Assembly (NCBI GenBank): GCA_035461175.1
Contig: DATHVR010000106.1
Coordinates: 1 to 32,688, forward strand
DNA: 32,688 nucleotides
Source of the DNA: DATHVR01 sp035461175
GTDB lineage: Bacteria; Actinomycetota; Acidimicrobiia; Spongiisociales; ZC4RG35
Direction: 5' to 3'
The notes under the pieces were generated by a model, which was not told where the DNA came from, searched no databases, and saw only the letters and a list, made by a program, of their open reading frames with translations. Of the stretch, positions 22,248-29,843 are shown one piece after another. A program made the position numbers and the translations under genes. Position 1 is the first letter of the stretch; every line of letters starts with the position of its first letter.

Positions 22248-23526
22248 TCAGAGGATGTGGCCTTCGCGTGCCAGCGGTAGGAAGGGAGAGGCCAGCGCCA
22301 GCACCGCGGGGGCGATGGCACTGATGGCCAGCACCGGTCCGTAGCCACCGTTCAGGTCGTAGCCCAGGGCCACGATCAGCGGGCCGGCAGCGGTTCCTGC
22401 CACGGTGATGGTCGTGGCCAGACCTTTGACGGCGCCGATGTGGAGGCGGCCGAAGTAGTAGGCGTAGACGCTGGACTGGATCGCCTGGCTCATGCCCTGC
22501 ATGACGCCCAGAATCGATCCGTAGACCACCACCCCGGTGGGGCTGGTGATCGAAGTGGCAGTCAGCATCGCGGTCACCATGGCGGCCAGGGAGGTGCTGA
22601 GCAGGAGCCGGGGCGGAATCCGGTCGATGAGAAAGCCTGTGAGCAGGTTGGCGCCGGCAGACACGAAGCCGTAGCCCACGAAGACCAGGGCGGCGGAAGT
22701 CCGATCGAGCCCGTTGGCCGACATGATCGAGAAGTGATGGAAGACGAGGCCGGTACTGAAGGCGGCGATCAGGAAACCACCGGTACGTATAGCCAGAAGG
22801 TGAGCGTTCGCCGGGCTTCACTCAGCTCGTAGTGGACTTCTTGACGGACCGACGAGGTGTCCTCACGGGACGAGTCAGGGGTGAGCCCGTACCTCTCGGG
22901 ACGATGCCGGAACAAGCCACCCCCGATCGGCACCATCACCGTCATCACCACGATGCCGAGATCAGGTAGGCCCAGCGCCAGTCGACGGCGTCGACGAGAC
23001 GCTGGATGCCCAGCGGGACGATGGCGGTGGCGGCAGCGAAGCCGATTCCGGCCAGCCCGACCGCCATTCCCCGCCGACGGACGAACCAGATGTTGATCGA
23101 GTGCACGCTCACCAGGCTCAACGCGCCCTGACCGAGCCCCCGGATCAGGGCGAATCCGATGAACAGGGTGACCAGCCCACCCACCAGGCCCATGTAGGCA
23201 CAGGCCAGGCCGAAGGCGACGGCGATCAGGATCACCGACCTACGAGGACCATGTCGGTCGATGGCCCGGCCGATGAAGGGCAGGGAGAGGGATCCGGCCA
23301 GCGTTCCCACGGTGTAGGTGGCGGAGACGGCCGAGCGGCCCAGCCCGAGATCGGAGATGATCGAGTCGAGAAAGACCGACACTCCCACGGTCTGGCCGGG
23401 AATGGTCATGGCCATGCCGAAGCTGGCCGCTACCAGCACCACCCAGCTGTAGTGCACCGGCACGCGGTCGATCACCCGGCTGTGGAGGGGCGCGTCATGG
23501 TCAGGTCTAGTTGGAGCGTCTTGCAT
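22248..23526 (-). pseudogene. MFS transporter (12 TM), interrupted by two frameshifts
   Basis: Starts at ATG 23526 (MQDAPTRPDHDAPLHSRVID) and reads through VHYSWVVLVAASFGMAM, motif A-like LPFIGRAIDRHGPRRSVIL, and WFVRRRGMAVGLAGIGFAAA to YLI. The frame changes near 22945-22965 into GIVVMTVMVPIGGGLFRHRP and the central cytoplasmic loop, then near 22771-22795 into GGFLIAAFSTGLVFHHFS, and runs to the stop at 22248 (LAREGHIL). Joined, it is a normal-length 12-helix major facilitator of about 426 residues, similar in tone to the monocarboxylate/oxalate group. Both shifts equal one missing base, while the coding sequence is otherwise intact, so sequence error is as likely as decay. Confidence 0.75.
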
Positions 23527-23699
23527 GGAGATCGGCAGGGGCAGGGGAGGAGTGCCGGGAGGCACGAGAGGCGGCGAAGCCTGGAATTCTACTCGGGGAT
23601 CGGTTCCCCGGAGGAACCGGGAAGCAGGAAGGGAGCGGGCGGCAGGCCCCGACTCAACTATTTCACTCGGCGCAGCGGCCAGAGGATCTCAGCGCAAGT

Positions 23700-23712
23700 G
23701 TGCGATTCGCAC
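23700..23712. promoter_or_regulatory. 13-bp palindrome just upstream of the zinc-ribbon gene
   Basis: GTGCGATTCGCAC is a perfect palindrome with a single central base, ending 15 nt before ATG 23728 and lying in the divergent region with the MFS gene. The position fits an operator, but no regulator is assigned. Confidence 0.35.
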
Positions 23713-23727
23713 TAAACAGGACGCGGG

Positions 23728-24081
23728 ATGACTCGGCCCACCATCGCATGCCCCGCCTGTGGCGAGGAAGACGACCTAACCGGCGAGAGGGTCGCAGCCG
23801 ACCAGGTCGCCCTCACCTGTGGAAGCTGCGCCCAGAAATGGACGCGAACGCTGACCCCGAGCTGTCCCACCTGCGGCGGCGACGACCTCCAGACCGTCCC
23901 GGTCGCCATCGTCGAGAAGAGCCGCGGCACCCAGCTGTCGGTGGTAGGGATTCGGACCGTCGAGATGTGCTGGACCTGCGACGCCCAAACGATCCGCCGT
24001 TGGCAGGACAACCGCCCCAATCCGCTCCTGCCCGACGAGCTGCCCAATGCTCCGGGCGGAGACGACACGACGACCCGATAG
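23728..24081 (+). CDS. Zinc-ribbon protein with four CxxC knuckles
   Basis: 117 residues. Four CxxC pairs occur: Cys8/11 (CPACGEEDD), Cys31/34 (CGSC), Cys46/49 (CPTCGGDDL) and Cys81/84 (CWTC). The first two and last two pairs each make a zinc ribbon, so the protein probably binds two zinc ions. The C-terminal tail is Pro/Asp/Thr-rich. AGGA lies shortly before the ATG. Function is unknown; small double-ribbon proteins can bind nucleic acid or other proteins. A perfect 13-bp palindrome in its upstream region hints at regulation. Followed at 62 nt by the OsmC gene in the same direction. Confidence 0.75.
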   Translation: MTRPTIACPACGEEDDLTGERVAADQVALTCGSCAQKWTRTLTPSCPTCGGDDLQTVPVAIVEKSRGTQLSVVGIRTVEMCWTCDAQTIRRWQDNRPNPLLPDELPNAPGGDDTTTR

Positions 24082-24143
24082 CCTCGGAAAGCAGTGAGGC
24101 CGTTCCGTGGGGAAGCGAATGCGGCCCTCGACGAGAGGACATC

Positions 24144-24632
24144 ATGAGCGACGCGCCCCAGATCACGACATACGAGGTCCACGGGGTGTCTCATCCCGGT
24201 GGGCACTCCCGGATCCGCGCCAACACAACCGATATCAAGGCCGACACCGGATCGATTTCAGACGGTTACCGGCCGGGACCGGCCGAGTTGCTGTGTGCCT
24301 CGCTGGCGGCGTGCCTGTTGAAGAACATCGAACGCTTCTCTGAGATGCTGCCCTTCGACTACGAGGTCGCCTCGGTCGGGGTCACCGCCGAGCGCCAGGA
24401 CGCTCCACCCCGGATGGTGCGCATGCATTATCGGATCGAGGTGGTCACCGACGAACCCGACCAGAGAGTGGAGCTGCTCCATCGCAACATCCGCAAGTTC
24501 GGAACCATCACCAACACGTTGGCGGCCGCCTGTGAACTCGACGGGGAACTGACGGCCCGTCGGCGAACGGAAGCCCGGGCGGAGGATCACCCGGATGGCG
24601 CTTCAACCCGGGATCGGGAATCCAGTCCCTAG
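24144..24632 (+). CDS. OsmC family protein
   Basis: 162 residues. The OsmC/YhfA fold is indicated by HSRIRANTTDIKAD, GPAELLCASLAACLLKNIER with the conserved Cys51 (and Cys57), and the C-terminal NTLAAACELDGEL with the second conserved Cys. Family members reduce organic hydroperoxides through this cysteine pair. ATG 24144 is preceded by GAGAGGACATC, a good ribosome site. The last ~30 nt overlap the 3' end of the convergent thioredoxin-like gene, and the final residues (GASTRDRESSP) look like a non-conserved tail. Its position beside a thiol-redox gene suggests a shared oxidative or metalloid stress theme, which is inference. Confidence 0.85.
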   Translation: MSDAPQITTYEVHGVSHPGGHSRIRANTTDIKADTGSISDGYRPGPAELLCASLAACLLKNIERFSEMLPFDYEVASVGVTAERQDAPPRMVRMHYRIEVVTDEPDQRVELLHRNIRKFGTITNTLAAACELDGELTARRRTEARAEDHPDGASTRDRESSP

Positions 24633-24863
24633 CAAGGTCTTCAGCTGTGAGACGGATGGCAGCTTTCCGGCCAGCACGACCTGTTCGTCGACCACCAGTG
24701 CCGGCGTCGACATGACGCCGTAGGAAGCGATGTCCACGAAGTCGGTCACCTTCGTGACGGTGTCCTCGGTGTCGGTGCGGCCGAGGTCGGCGAGCGCCTG
24801 GCGGGTTCGTTCCTCGAGGGTGATGCAGTTGGAGCATCCCGAGCCGAGGATCTTGATATCCAT
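24603..24863 (-). CDS. Thioredoxin-like small redox protein (Thioredoxin_3 type)
   Basis: 86 residues. The active-site motif is GSGCSNC with Cys10 and Cys13, and the cis-proline is Pro54 in MSTPALVVDE. This is the family often called redox-active disulfide protein 2, commonly encoded next to permeases of the UPF0718/ArsP group and ArsR regulators. AAGGAAAGG upstream of ATG 24863 is a good ribosome site. It is the third gene of the arsR-permease-thioredoxin operon, 20 nt after the permease. It may supply reducing power or pass a thiol-bound metalloid to the permease; that role is inferred from context. Confidence 0.88.
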   Translation of the reverse strand: MDIKILGSGCSNCITLEERTRQALADLGRTDTEDTVTKVTDFVDIASYGVMSTPALVVDEQVVLAGKLPSVSQLKTLLGTGFPIPG

Positions 24864-24883
24864 GTTGGTTCCTTTCCTTGCCT

Positions 24884-25945
24884 CTAAGCGATGAGGTTGA
24901 ACAGGTAGCCGATAGCGAGGATCCCCACGGTGACGATGCCGGTGAAGATGGCCAGGAGCCGGAGTTTGAGGACCCTGCGCAGCAGGACGAGGGATGGGGC
25001 GGACAGTGCGACGATGCTCATCATGAACGCCATCAGGGCTCCCAGGCTCATTCCCTTGGCGGCGAGTGCCTCCACCAGGGGGATGACGCTGGCCACGTTG
25101 GCGTAGAGGGGGATCCCGGCGACGGCGGCCACCGGCACCGCCCAGAAGTTGTCGGCGCCGGCGTATTGGGCGAAGAAGCCCTCGGGGACCCACCCGTGGG
25201 TGCCGGCTCCCAGGGCGATGCCGACGAGCACGTAGGGGAGGACCTTGCGGGTGATGTCGATCGTCTCGGCCCAGGCGGCGTCGATGCGCTCCCGCAGGGT
25301 GGGCTTGCTCTCGCCGGCGTTGAGTTGGCCGACCGGGGTGTTGAACACGAACGGCTCCACCCAGCGTTCGAGCCGCATCCGGGACAGGACGAGCCCGGCA
25401 GCCACGGCCATGGCCATAGCCGCTGTCACGTAGAGGGCGGGAATCTGCCAGTCGAACATCCCCGCCAGCATCACCACCCCCACCTCGTTGACGAGGGGAC
25501 TGGCGATCAGGAACGTGAACGTCACTCCCAGGGGGACGCCTGCGGCGACCATGCCGATGAACAGCGGTACCGAACTGCATGAGCAGAACGGGGTGATGGC
25601 CCCGAAGGCGGCAGCCAGCACGTATCCGGTCAGGGCACGCTTGCCGGTGAGTATCGAGCGGATCCGCTCGGGGGAAACCGAAGCCCGGAACATCCCGATC
25701 ACGAAGATCATCCCCGACACCAACAGCAGGATCTTGACAGTGTCGTAGAAGAAGAAGTGGACGGCGCTGCCCAGGCGGGTCGATTCGTCCAATCCGGCGA
25801 GACCAAAGATGGCGGCGTCCCACAGGGGACGGTTGCCGAAGTAGGCGATCGCCCACACCGCGGCAGCTGCAGCCAGGAGCATCCACAGCCGGGAGTTCTC
25901 TTCTTTTGGACGGCGGCCGGTTGGGGGGAGGGTGTCGAGCGTCAT
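24884..25945 (-). CDS. UPF0718 / ArsP-like permease
   Basis: 353-residue membrane protein with about eight to ten helices. The family hallmark AITPFCSCSSVPLFIG carries the clustered cysteines, followed by TFLIASPLVNEVGVVMLAG and, in the second half, AGIPLYANVASVIPLVEALAAKG, the inverted-repeat counterpart. Related proteins include YraQ and ArsP; ArsP exports trivalent methylarsenicals. ATG 25945 was chosen because it overlaps the ArsR stop (ATGA) and because the in-frame sequence before it is low complexity. The operon partners (ArsR with a CVC motif, small thioredoxin) support a metalloid export role, but the substrate is not proven by sequence. Confidence 0.88.
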   Translation of the reverse strand: MTLDTLPPTGRRPKEENSRLWMLLAAAAAVWAIAYFGNRPLWDAAIFGLAGLDESTRLGSAVHFFFYDTVKILLLVSGMIFVIGMFRASVSPERIRSILTGKRALTGYVLAAAFGAITPFCSCSSVPLFIGMVAAGVPLGVTFTFLIASPLVNEVGVVMLAGMFDWQIPALYVTAAMAMAVAAGLVLSRMRLERWVEPFVFNTPVGQLNAGESKPTLRERIDAAWAETIDITRKVLPYVLVGIALGAGTHGWVPEGFFAQYAGADNFWAVPVAAVAGIPLYANVASVIPLVEALAAKGMSLGALMAFMMSIVALSAPSLVLLRRVLKLRLLAIFTGIVTVGILAIGYLFNLIA

Positions 25946-26244
25946 GCCGTCACCGTGGTGGCAGCCGGAAGGGCGGAACGAAGCCGCTCGAGGGCGTCGT
26001 CCTCGAGGCGATAGTCGACCCACCGTCCCCGACGATGCGCCGATACCAATCCGGCGTCCCGCAGCACCTTGAGGTGATAGGAGAGGAGATTGGCGGCGAC
26101 GTCGATCGCCTCTCGGAGTTCGCAGACGCAACGATCCCCGTCGCTGAGTAGCTCCAGGATCCGCAGGCGGGTTTCGTCGGACACCGCCGCAAACCCGGCC
26201 GTCAGTTCAGCCGATCTCGATTCAATAGTCGCTGAAGTGTCCAC
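25942..26244 (-). CDS. ArsR family metalloregulator
   Basis: 100-residue winged-helix repressor. AGFAAVSDETRLRILELLSD, then DRCVCELREAIDVAANLLSY with the recognition helix HLKVLRDAGLVSAHRRGRWV, is standard ArsR/SmtB architecture. Cys39 and Cys41 in CVCEL match the As(III)-binding ELCVCDL type of site in the DNA-binding helix region. GTG 26244 has GACAAT 6 nt upstream (a -10-like match to NANNNT), so it is probably leaderless. First gene of the operon with the permease and thioredoxin-like protein; expected to be derepressed by arsenite or a related thiol-reactive metalloid. Confidence 0.92.
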   Translation of the reverse strand: MDTSATIESRSAELTAGFAAVSDETRLRILELLSDGDRCVCELREAIDVAANLLSYHLKVLRDAGLVSAHRRGRWVDYRLEDDALERLRSALPAATTVTA

Positions 26245-26254
26245 AGTGTGATTG

Positions 26255-26316
26255 TCGGCGACGCCCCGTTCGGCGACTCCGGCCGAAAGTCACATCCCGG
26301 TGGGAAGGTCACATCC
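26255..26316. promoter_or_regulatory. Direct repeats upstream of the arsR operon
   Basis: GAAAGTCACATCC (26285-26297) and GAAGGTCACATCC (26304-26316) differ at one base and are 19 bp apart, close to two helical turns. Nearer the gene, TCGGCGAC occurs at 26255-26262 and 26270-26277. They are candidates for binding sites of ArsR or another regulator. Confidence 0.4.
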
Positions 26317-26372
26317 GATAGGACGTCCTCGATCACGACTCCGATTCGGCTCTAGATATGGCCCAGGCGGCG

Positions 26373-27413
26373 TCAGTCGATGATCGAGCGCAGCTTCTCG
26401 ATGATGGTGGTGGGGTGGTCGCCGACCGGAATGAGGCTGAGGGTGGTGACACCGGCTTCCTCGTATGCCTCGATCCGGTCCCTGATGTAGGACTCGTCCC
26501 CGCACAGGCTGGTGAGCTCCAGAAACTCATCGGGGATGGCAGCCATCGCCTCCTCCTTGCGCCCGTTCAGATAGAGGTCCTGGATGGTCCTGGCCTCTTC
26601 CTCCCAGCCGTAGCGCACCATCAGGTCGTTGTAGAAGTTCCGTCCCCGTGAGCCCATCCCGCCCACGTAGAGGGCGATGGTGGGTCGGGCCAGTTCCCGG
26701 AAGGGGGCGACTTCGGCCTGCTTGCCGATGGCGACGATGCCGCCGGCCACTATCTCCAGGTTTCCCAGCGACGGGTCGCGGCGTGCTCTTCCCGTGGCCA
26801 GGTCATCGCCCCAGACCCGTTCGGCACGCTCGGGGACGAAAAGGATCGGCAACCAGCGATCGGCGAGTTCGGCCGTGAGCTGCACGTTCTTCGGTCCCAG
26901 CGACGCCAGCATGATCGGGATGTCGGGCCGGGGCGGATGGTTGATGATCTTGAGGGGTTTGCCGAGGCCGGTGCCCTCCCCGGCGGGCAGTGGCAGAGTG
27001 AAGACGTCGCCCTCGTAGCTCAGGGGCTCCTCGCGCCGCCACACCTTCCGGCAGATCTCGATCAATTCGCGGGTGGTCTGAAGCGGCCGGTGATAGGGCA
27101 CACCGTGCCAGCCTTCGATGACCTGAGGACCCGAGGCTCCCAGGCCGAGCACGAAGCGGCCCCCGGTCAGGGTGTCGAGGCCCACCGCGGTCTGGGCGAT
27201 GAGCGCCGGTGTGCGGGTGTAGATGGGGAGGATCCCGGCCGCGATCTCGACGCGTTCGGTGATGGCGGCCAGGTAACCCATCACGCTGACCGCGTCGAGG
27301 CCGTATGCCTCGGCCACCAACACCATGTCCAGGCCGGCCTTCTCCAGCTCGGGAACGGAGGCGAGCTGGCCGAGAGGGTCGCGGGCGTATTCGATTGCCA
27401 TCCCGAGCTTCAT
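26373..27413 (-). CDS. LLM class F420-dependent oxidoreductase
   Basis: 346-residue luciferase-like (TIM-barrel) protein. It begins MKLGMAIEYARDPLGQLASV and contains VAEAYGLDAVSVMGYLAAIT, GILPIYTRTPALIAQTAVGLD, GGRFVLGLGASGPQVIEGWHG and PDIPIMLASLGPKNVQLTAE, the wording of actinobacterial F420-dependent LLM enzymes (Rv3520c-like). It would transfer hydride between coenzyme F420 and an unknown substrate. The in-frame extension upstream of ATG 27413 is arginine-rich and not conserved. TAACTT stands 7 nt before the ATG with no ribosome site, so the message is likely leaderless. It is transcribed alone. Confidence 0.92.
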   Translation of the reverse strand: MKLGMAIEYARDPLGQLASVPELEKAGLDMVLVAEAYGLDAVSVMGYLAAITERVEIAAGILPIYTRTPALIAQTAVGLDTLTGGRFVLGLGASGPQVIEGWHGVPYHRPLQTTRELIEICRKVWRREEPLSYEGDVFTLPLPAGEGTGLGKPLKIINHPPRPDIPIMLASLGPKNVQLTAELADRWLPILFVPERAERVWGDDLATGRARRDPSLGNLEIVAGGIVAIGKQAEVAPFRELARPTIALYVGGMGSRGRNFYNDLMVRYGWEEEARTIQDLYLNGRKEEAMAAIPDEFLELTSLCGDESYIRDRIEAYEEAGVTTLSLIPVGDHPTTIIEKLRSIID

Positions 27414-27420
27414 GGCGTGG

Positions 27421-27426
27421 AAGTTA
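27421..27426 (-). promoter_or_regulatory. -10-like hexamer TAACTT, 7 nt before the LLM gene
   Basis: TAACTT lies 7 nt upstream of ATG 27413 with CCACGCC as spacer and no Shine-Dalgarno sequence. Confidence 0.45.
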
Positions 27427-27474
27427 GCGGCCCGGTGTCGGGAGACCGCGACGGCGGTGGGAACGGGAACCCGG

Positions 27475-28026
27475 TCAGGTCTGGCTGCCGGCGGGCGGCG
27501 CCTCGAACCGGAACATGCGCGAGTCAGGATCGGACACGGTCCCGTACCAGGGATCGGGACGGACCCCGAGATCGACCATGCCCACCCCTTCCGCGACCCG
27601 GGCCGAGGCCTGGTTGTGGGGCCACATGATCGCCCAAACCCGGGTGATTCCCGCCTCGGTTGCATGCCGGAGGACGGCGCCGGCCGCCTCGACGGCGAAG
27701 CCGTGTCCCCGAGAATCAGGGTGGAGGTACCAGCCGACCTCGACCTCGTCGCTGCCCGGGAGATGTTTCAACCTCACGGTGCCCACCGGTGCGTCGGTCC
27801 CGTCAGGGACGATGGCCCATATCCCGAGGGGTGGGTCCTCGTCGCCGGCCCACTGGTGGATCATGGCGCGGGCGTGCTCGACGTCGTCCCACGGTTCCGG
27901 GTCGCTGAGCCACCGCGCCACTTCCGGGCGCCGGCGAATATCGAGCAGTCGCTCGGCCTCATAGGGCTGCCAGGGCCGCATCGTGAGTCGCTCCGACCTG
28001 AAGCGCGTCTGGTCCGGTTCCGGCAT
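27475..28026 (-). CDS. GNAT family N-acetyltransferase (RimJ/RimL type)
   Basis: 183 residues. SERLTMRPWQPYEAERLLDI at the N-terminus and the acetyl-CoA motif region VGWYLHPDSRGHGFAVEAAG (Q/R-G-x-G/A as RGHGFA) are typical of the RimJ/RimL subgroup, with MWPHNQASARVAEGVGM as the conserved C-terminal helix (N-x-x-S). Substrates in this group range from protein N-termini to small amines, so the target is unknown. TAGTTT is 6 nt before the ATG at 28026, with no ribosome site. Confidence 0.92.
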   Translation of the reverse strand: MPEPDQTRFRSERLTMRPWQPYEAERLLDIRRRPEVARWLSDPEPWDDVEHARAMIHQWAGDEDPPLGIWAIVPDGTDAPVGTVRLKHLPGSDEVEVGWYLHPDSRGHGFAVEAAGAVLRHATEAGITRVWAIMWPHNQASARVAEGVGMVDLGVRPDPWYGTVSDPDSRMFRFEAPPAGSQT

Positions 28027-28032
28027 GGGGAG

Positions 28033-28038
28033 AAACTA
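28033..28038 (-). promoter_or_regulatory. -10-like hexamer TAGTTT, 6 nt before the acetyltransferase gene
   Basis: TAGTTT lies 6 nt upstream of ATG 28026; the spacer is CTCCCC, which excludes a ribosome binding site. Confidence 0.5.
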
Positions 28039-28049
28039 GTTGGCGGTGC

Positions 28050-28472
28050 TCACATGTACTCGCCAACCAGGCGGGCTATCTCGGCGGGGTCTGCTCCTTC
28101 CGCCACGAGCCGGTCACGCCGGAGGAAGAACTCGTCGAGGCGGCCCGGTGCCACCATGAACAGGATCTCCGCCGGCCCGTCTACGGATCGGAACGTATGC
28201 CCGTAGCCGCGGGGGAGGAAGATGAAGCCGCCGGTGGTGGCGGTGAGCGTCTCGTCGCCGCACGTCGCCTCGAGGACCCCGCTCAAGACGAAGATCGCTT
28301 CGTCCTCGTGCTGATGGATGTGGAAGGGCGGGCCGGGGCCGTCGACGGTACTTCGATAGACCGCCAGGCTGCCGCCGGTGGACAGGCTCGAAGCCTTGAC
28401 TTCGGCGTCACGGCCGGGCACTCCCTCGTCGACGGAAAGGGCATACCCGCGCACGGTCGGGTTGCTGGTCAT
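28050..28472 (-). CDS. Cupin domain protein
   Basis: 140-residue single-domain cupin. Motif 1 is PPFHIHQHEDEAIFVLSG (two His and a Glu as metal ligands), motif 2 is GGFIFLPRGYGHTFR with the fourth ligand His. The C-terminal helix (DEFFLRRDRLVAEGADP) is like that of small cupins annotated as quercetin-dioxygenase-like. Metal and substrate are unknown. TAGGCT is 6 nt before ATG 28472, so the start looks leaderless. Ends 23 nt upstream of the acetyltransferase gene in the same direction. Confidence 0.9.
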   Translation of the reverse strand: MTSNPTVRGYALSVDEGVPGRDAEVKASSLSTGGSLAVYRSTVDGPGPPFHIHQHEDEAIFVLSGVLEATCGDETLTATTGGFIFLPRGYGHTFRSVDGPAEILFMVAPGRLDEFFLRRDRLVAEGADPAEIARLVGEYM

Positions 28473-28478
28473 CGTCCC

Positions 28479-28484
28479 AGCCTA
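28479..28484 (-). promoter_or_regulatory. -10-like hexamer TAGGCT, 6 nt before the cupin gene
   Basis: TAGGCT is 6 nt upstream of ATG 28472. The spacer GGGACG is too close to the start for a standard ribosome site. Confidence 0.45.
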
Positions 28485-28605
28485 AGCGAGGCGCTCGGAC
28501 CTCGGGCGGGGTCCTGGTCGAATGTGACGTTGGCCCCTGGGAAGAGGGTGCGGACCGATGTAATGCGTGAGGAGTCACCCTGCAATCGATGGGAGCGGTG
28601 AGCGG

Positions 28606-29136
28606 ATGTCCAGTAACGGATCCCTGAGGTCAAGCGAGTTGAGAGGCGCGGTGATCGGAGGCTTCGTCGCGACAGCGGCCTTGTTTGCCATGGTGGTGCT
28701 GGTGGGTCGGGTGGGATCGTTCGAAGCGCTGCGGCTGATTGAATCCGTGCTACCGGGCGCCCGGTTCCTCGCATCGGCCGTGATGGGTGGCTCGCTCACG
28801 GTCTTGGCGTTGCTCTTGACTCTTCTCGGACTCGCAATCACCAGCGACTTCACGTTTCATTCTCGTCTCTACACCCGGGTGGGTTTCATAACCAACTTGA
28901 GCGTCGTGTCCATCATCGTGAGCGTTGCTCTGCTTCTGGCGGTAGGTGTGCCGATCCAGGAGGTGGAGGAGGTGAGGCCGTATTACGCCGTCCTCTACTA
29001 CGTGCTGGCAGCCGGAATGGCCGTTCTCGGGGGGATTGTCGTGTCGATGGGTCTGATGATTGGGTCAACACTGCGCGGTTTGGTCAACGTGCAGCATCCC
29101 GACGCGGTCAGTGACCTTCTCAGTGAAGAGGATTGA
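28606..29136 (+). CDS. Four-helix membrane protein, unknown function
   Basis: 176 residues with four clear membrane helices: VIGGFVATAALFAMVVLVGR, FLASAVMGGSLTVLALLLTL, VGFITNLSVVSIIVSVALLL and YYVLAAGMAVLGGIVVSMGL. The ends are hydrophilic (MSSNGSLRSSELRG; HPDAVSDLLSEED). I do not recognise a family. ATG 28606 is preceded by a weak GGGAGCGGTGAG ribosome site. Codon use is a little less GC-biased than in neighbouring genes (for example AACTTGAGC, GTTGCTCTG), and the gene lies next to an integrase remnant, so it could have been carried in by an old mobile element; that is speculation. Confidence 0.7.
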   Translation: MSSNGSLRSSELRGAVIGGFVATAALFAMVVLVGRVGSFEALRLIESVLPGARFLASAVMGGSLTVLALLLTLLGLAITSDFTFHSRLYTRVGFITNLSVVSIIVSVALLLAVGVPIQEVEEVRPYYAVLYYVLAAGMAVLGGIVVSMGLMIGSTLRGLVNVQHPDAVSDLLSEED

Positions 29137-29238
29137 GATCGCAACCCGTCGTCCTGGTCGTCGACGATCAGGTTGGCCCGGGCCCTGGGCCGGTGGGTGG
29201 AGTTGAGGACGCTACGCATCCTTGCTGATCTCGTCGGG
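29137..29238 (+). other. Gap between membrane protein and integrase remnant
   Basis: About 100 nt without a gene. In the frame of the integrase remnant it reads RTLRILADLVGVRS just before 29239, a poor match to the usual R-H-x-x-A-S-x-L region of tyrosine recombinases. It may be decayed integrase sequence. Confidence 0.3.
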
Positions 29239-29418
29239 GTGCGCTCGGTAACGGTGGTGCAGCGGCGTCTCGGCCATGCTTCAGCGCAGGAAACACTCGA
29301 CGCCTAATCGCACTTGTGGCCGGACGATGATGAGCCGATCACGAAGGCGGTCGACAGCCTTCTCGGGCCGGCCCTTGTTGATTCCTCGTTGAATGAGGCG
29401 GCCGGAAACATTCCCTGA
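29239..29418 (+). pseudogene. C-terminal remnant of a tyrosine recombinase (integrase)
   Basis: The frame from 29239 reads VRSVTVVQRRLGHASAQETL, then DA, stop (TAA at 29305-29307), then SHLWPDDDEPITKAVDSLLG and on to a stop at 29416. This is the end of a phage-type integrase: the box II LGHAS motif with the catalytic His, then T-L-D-x-Y-S-H-L-W-P, in which Y is the DNA-attacking tyrosine. Here that codon is TAA, so the protein would be both truncated and inactive. Most of the gene is absent. It points toward the 3' end of rnpB 40 nt away, the usual relation between an integrase and an attachment site in an RNA gene. Confidence 0.8.
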
Positions 29419-29421
29419 AAT

Positions 29422-29453
29422 GTCTAAACCCCCTGGTTAGAGGGGGTTTAGAC
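29422..29453 (-). terminator. Perfect 13-bp hairpin at the 3' end of rnpB
   Basis: GTCTAAACCCCCT (29422-29434) pairs perfectly with 29441-29453 around loop GGTTAG. It begins 5 nt past the end of the rnpB P1 stem on the minus strand. No long U-tract follows (ATTTC), but strong hairpins without U-runs are common terminators in high-GC bacteria. It could also end read-through from the plus side. Confidence 0.6.
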
Positions 29454-29458
29454 GCTCT

Positions 29459-29821
<363 letters not shown>

Positions 29822-29826
29822 ACCCA

Positions 29827-29832
29827 ATTCTA
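29827..29832 (-). promoter_or_regulatory. rnpB: rnpB -10 box TAGAAT
   Basis: TAGAAT, a five-of-six match to TATAAT, lies 5 nt upstream of the predicted 5' end of rnpB and just downstream of the NTF2-like gene's stop. No obvious -35 is seen. Confidence 0.6.
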
Positions 29833-29843
29833 CCTCCCGGCGG

